From Pseudanabaena sp. BC1403 (GTDB lineage: Bacteria > Cyanobacteriota > Cyanobacteriia > Pseudanabaenales > Pseudanabaenaceae): 64,000 bases of DNA. Numbering within the stretch: position 1 is the stretch's first letter; each line of letters begins with the position of its first letter. The stretch is from positions 62,001 through 126,000 of the forward strand of contig NZ_PDDM01000015.1 of the NCBI RefSeq assembly GCF_002914585.1. The letters run 5' to 3'. Shown piece after piece: positions 61,549-64,000 of the stretch. The position numbers and the translations under genes are program-made. The notes below the pieces were generated by a model. That model was not told where the DNA came from. It worked only from the letters and a program-made list of their open reading frames with translations, and made no database searches.

Positions 61549-63945
61549 TTAGAGATGAACAGCGATCGCAATCTCATTTCCTTGATAAAGCGCCAAATCA
61601 ATAAACTGCCCTGTCACCACTTGACCGTTAACAATCATTTGTTTGGTATCACTATGATTAACTACAGTTAGCGAGAGAACCTTACCGCGAAACTTGCGCT
61701 GTGCCGTAAAGCCAGACCATTCAGCAGGAATTTTCGGATCGATAATCATGCCTGTGAAAGTGGGCTGGAATCCTAAAATATAATCAAGTCCAATACGTAA
61801 CATCCACACCGCAGTACCAGTAAGCCATGAATGGCTTGCTTGCCCTTGAGTTTCGTGATCGGGGCTAGTTACATATTCAGGATAGACATAAGGCTCAGTT
61901 TCAAAGCGATCGCATTTTGCATCCGTTGCTTGTGAGGAATTAATCGGCATCATCCGACGATAGATTTCCCAACCAAATTCTGTGTCACCATTAAGCAGAG
62001 AAGCCAGCACAAACCAAGCCGAAGCATGGTTAAATACTGCACCATTCTCTTTCTTCCCTGGGACACAACGACTGATTAAACCAACCGTATCATCGATTTC
62101 TGTAAAAGATGGCGCAACAATCTGCATTCCAAAAGGTGTAGCCAGATGTTCTCGACTACTTGCCATCGCTTTATCTGCGCGATCCTTCGGCGCGAGTTCC
62201 GAAATCACAGCCCAAGATTGCGCGTTCAAAAAGATTTTGCCCTGTATTGCTGTCGATACACCAATCGGCTCGCCATTATCACGGAAAGCGCGAAGATACC
62301 AGTCTCCATCCCAACAGATGTCGTTAGTAACTTGGCGCAGATGCTCATAGAAGTTTTGAAATTTCTCTAAGGACTTGCGATCGCCTTGATGTTCACATAC
62401 TGGCAGAGACTTATTCAACACATAGCCCAAGAAGAAAGCTCCCCAAGTAGTTTCGCCTTTACCCTGCGAGCCAACATGATCGAGCGTATCATTCCAATCG
62501 CCTGTAAAAATGCGGGGCATTCCCTTCTCGCCTGTATTTGCGATCGCAAAGTCTAGCGCTCTGACCAAATGTTCATAGACAGTACCTGAACTATCATCAT
62601 GATAGGGAACAACTTCATCGAGAATCGAGAAATCTCCTGTTTCCTTGAGATATTCAACAATACCGAAGGGAATCCAAAGCGGCGTGTCGGAATGGTTAGT
62701 GCGTTCGCCAGTATTTGTGAGAACAAAGTAGTTGTGTAAAGTGGAACCATCCTGAAACTGGAAGTTGAGAGCCTTAATTAATCTTTCGCGCACTCTCTCA
62801 GGATCGACCATCACCACACCGAGAATATCTTGGAAGCGATCGCGCATTCCCGTCCCAAACAACAATCCCCCGTGATAGTAACCAGAATTTCTTGCCATAT
62901 CAAAGGTGACAGCCGCCTGATACTGATTCCACACATTGAGCATCGCGTTAAATGCTGCATCGGGTGTTTGCACCTGCACACAGGATAAATGCTGATCCCA
63001 TTTCTGTTTGAGTTGCAGGAATTTACTGTCAGAAACCTTCACAATCTCTCCCGCCTTAACAAGTGGGGTAGAGGGAATCTCTTTGGGCAAAATCTCCAAA
63101 ACCACAGCAAAATCAACAGAACCATTTGCCGCCAACGCAATCTTCGACTGCAAAGCCACTACTGGATCGCCAGCGGTAATTTCGGTGTTTTGCATCACTC
63201 CTGTTTCTACTGCCACAGGATTTGATTCCGATCGCCATCTGCCAATGAAAGTGTCGAGGCTACTATCAAAACCAGCGATCGGCAAACTTTGTGAGAAATA
63301 AATTTGATACTTCCAATCAATATTTGGCTGCTTAACGGAAACGCCTTTATTCAAAACCCAATAGCGACGTGTGGCAACCAATGCTTGCAAGTCTTTGTCG
63401 AAATGAATATCCGTGAAATGTTTGTCATTAGGTTGATTGATCTGATCATTGAGAGCATTCCCCATCAACAATTCCAAAAAAGAATAAACTTCTAAATCTC
63501 GCACCTGTCCAGAAAGTTCCGTTAGCTTCACACGCCAAATTTCGGCATTGGTATCTGTCGGAACGAAGTAAGTGATTTCCCCACGAATTCCATTGATCTC
63601 AGTGGTGATTTTGGTGTATCCCTGACCATGACGACATTCATAGAAGTCATAGTTAAGATTGATTGTCGGTGACCAACTTAATGACCAATACTTCCCCGTT
63701 GCAGTATCTTTGACCATCACGTAACGTCCAGGACGATCCCAAGGGAGACAGTTATAGCGCATCCGACTGATGCGGTTATCGCGTGGCGATTCCAAAAAGC
63801 TGAAGCCTCCGCCTGTATGGGAAATCAGCCCTGCATATTGGCTATTCCACATATAGTTAAACCAAGGGCGCGGGGTGCGCGGATCTGTAATCACAAATTC
63901 CCGATTATCTTCGGTGTAATAGCCGTATTGGTTTGCGATCGCCAC
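61549..63945 (-). CDS. GH94 (cellobiose-phosphorylase-like) enzyme
   Basis: The protein has 798 residues, a common length for GH94. The N-terminal beta-sandwich (MAIANQYGYYTEDNREFVI...TPRPWFNYMWN) is followed by the alpha/alpha barrel. The catalytic acid is in FTGDWNDTLDH. Supporting motifs are GGLLFGTGMRDRFQDILG and HASAWFVLASLLNGD. GH94 enzymes phosphorolyse beta-glucosides such as cellobiose, chitobiose or laminaribiose, so the substrate is not readable from sequence alone. No sugar transporter or regulator is adjacent. The start ATG at 63945 is natural. Confidence 0.88.
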   Translation of the reverse strand: MAIANQYGYYTEDNREFVITDPRTPRPWFNYMWNSQYAGLISHTGGGFSFLESPRDNRISRMRYNCLPWDRPGRYVMVKDTATGKYWSLSWSPTINLNYDFYECRHGQGYTKITTEINGIRGEITYFVPTDTNAEIWRVKLTELSGQVRDLEVYSFLELLMGNALNDQINQPNDKHFTDIHFDKDLQALVATRRYWVLNKGVSVKQPNIDWKYQIYFSQSLPIAGFDSSLDTFIGRWRSESNPVAVETGVMQNTEITAGDPVVALQSKIALAANGSVDFAVVLEILPKEIPSTPLVKAGEIVKVSDSKFLQLKQKWDQHLSCVQVQTPDAAFNAMLNVWNQYQAAVTFDMARNSGYYHGGLLFGTGMRDRFQDILGVVMVDPERVRERLIKALNFQFQDGSTLHNYFVLTNTGERTNHSDTPLWIPFGIVEYLKETGDFSILDEVVPYHDDSSGTVYEHLVRALDFAIANTGEKGMPRIFTGDWNDTLDHVGSQGKGETTWGAFFLGYVLNKSLPVCEHQGDRKSLEKFQNFYEHLRQVTNDICWDGDWYLRAFRDNGEPIGVSTAIQGKIFLNAQSWAVISELAPKDRADKAMASSREHLATPFGMQIVAPSFTEIDDTVGLISRCVPGKKENGAVFNHASAWFVLASLLNGDTEFGWEIYRRMMPINSSQATDAKCDRFETEPYVYPEYVTSPDHETQGQASHSWLTGTAVWMLRIGLDYILGFQPTFTGMIIDPKIPAEWSGFTAQRKFRGKVLSLTVVNHSDTKQMIVNGQVVTGQFIDLALYQGNEIAIAVHL

Positions 63946-64000
63946 AGTTTAAAATATCCTTTCTTTGTATAATGATCGTATTTTGCTAGCACCAAAAAGC

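Overview
The window is cyanobacterial chromosome. The palindrome GCGATCGC (HIP1) recurs throughout, and many genes are cyanobacterial hallmarks: sqdB for sulfolipid, a BMC shell-domain protein, an NblB/CpcE-type HEAT protein, DUF3084, DUF3134, a TIGR02450 Trp-rich protein, a single-RRM RNA-binding protein and a TIGR04168-type phosphoesterase. The heavy load of intergenic palindromes and small non-coding repeats reminds me of Pseudanabaena-like genomes, but that genus-level guess is weak. I saw no rRNA, tRNA, CRISPR array or intact insertion sequence.

Layout. 1-13.8 kb: end of a pentapeptide-repeat gene, a GH57 protein, nadB, a hybrid histidine kinase downstream of a PstS-like lipoprotein, an amino-acid ABC permease, a metallophosphoesterase, a MoxR ATPase and DUF3084. 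12.4-20.8 kb: a metal-resistance cluster resembling the Synechocystis nrs nickel locus, with a His-tailed MFS exporter, a lambda-R-like lysozyme, a CzcA-like RND pump, a very short CzcB-like adaptor and a divergent OmpR/kinase pair. 20.8-31.7 kb: mostly housekeeping genes (BMC protein, sqdB with a small coupled leader ORF, response regulator, rhomboid, RRM protein, DUF218, lipA, purK).

31.8-39.7 kb is an accessory island. It holds a frameshifted YhcG-type nuclease, a HepT/MntA toxin-antitoxin pair, a VapC/antitoxin pair and an HNH endonuclease with an overlapping partner. It ends in a three-gene overlapping operon: a Trypco1-like protein, a trypsin-STAND fusion and a membrane STAND NTPase. 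Decayed copies of the 3' end of the last gene lie between the cassettes. Next come a GH19 endolysin-like gene (39.9 kb) and a two-gene operon (40.9-43.3 kb) coupling a Cache-HAMP receptor with no output domain to a pentameric ligand-gated ion channel homologue.

43.4-64 kb: apt, a urate-degradation operon (hpxO-uraD-puuE), a TPMT-like methyltransferase, cimA, tatC, small conserved proteins, a HEAT protein, ruvX, a KDPG-aldolase homologue, bcp, folP, a phosphotransacetylase-like protein, ebfC, a degenerate EAL protein, thrC and a GH94 phosphorylase-like enzyme.

Two non-coding element families are scattered across the window. The first is a 129-131 bp double-hairpin MITE with 16-bp inverted ends and 9-bp target duplications (five copies plus one diverged relative). 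The second is a roughly 103-bp element bounded by ATACCAA/TTGGTAT; one copy of it is interrupted by the MITE. Most remaining gaps hold long perfect hairpins, some probably terminators and at least one pair clearly a dispersed repeat.
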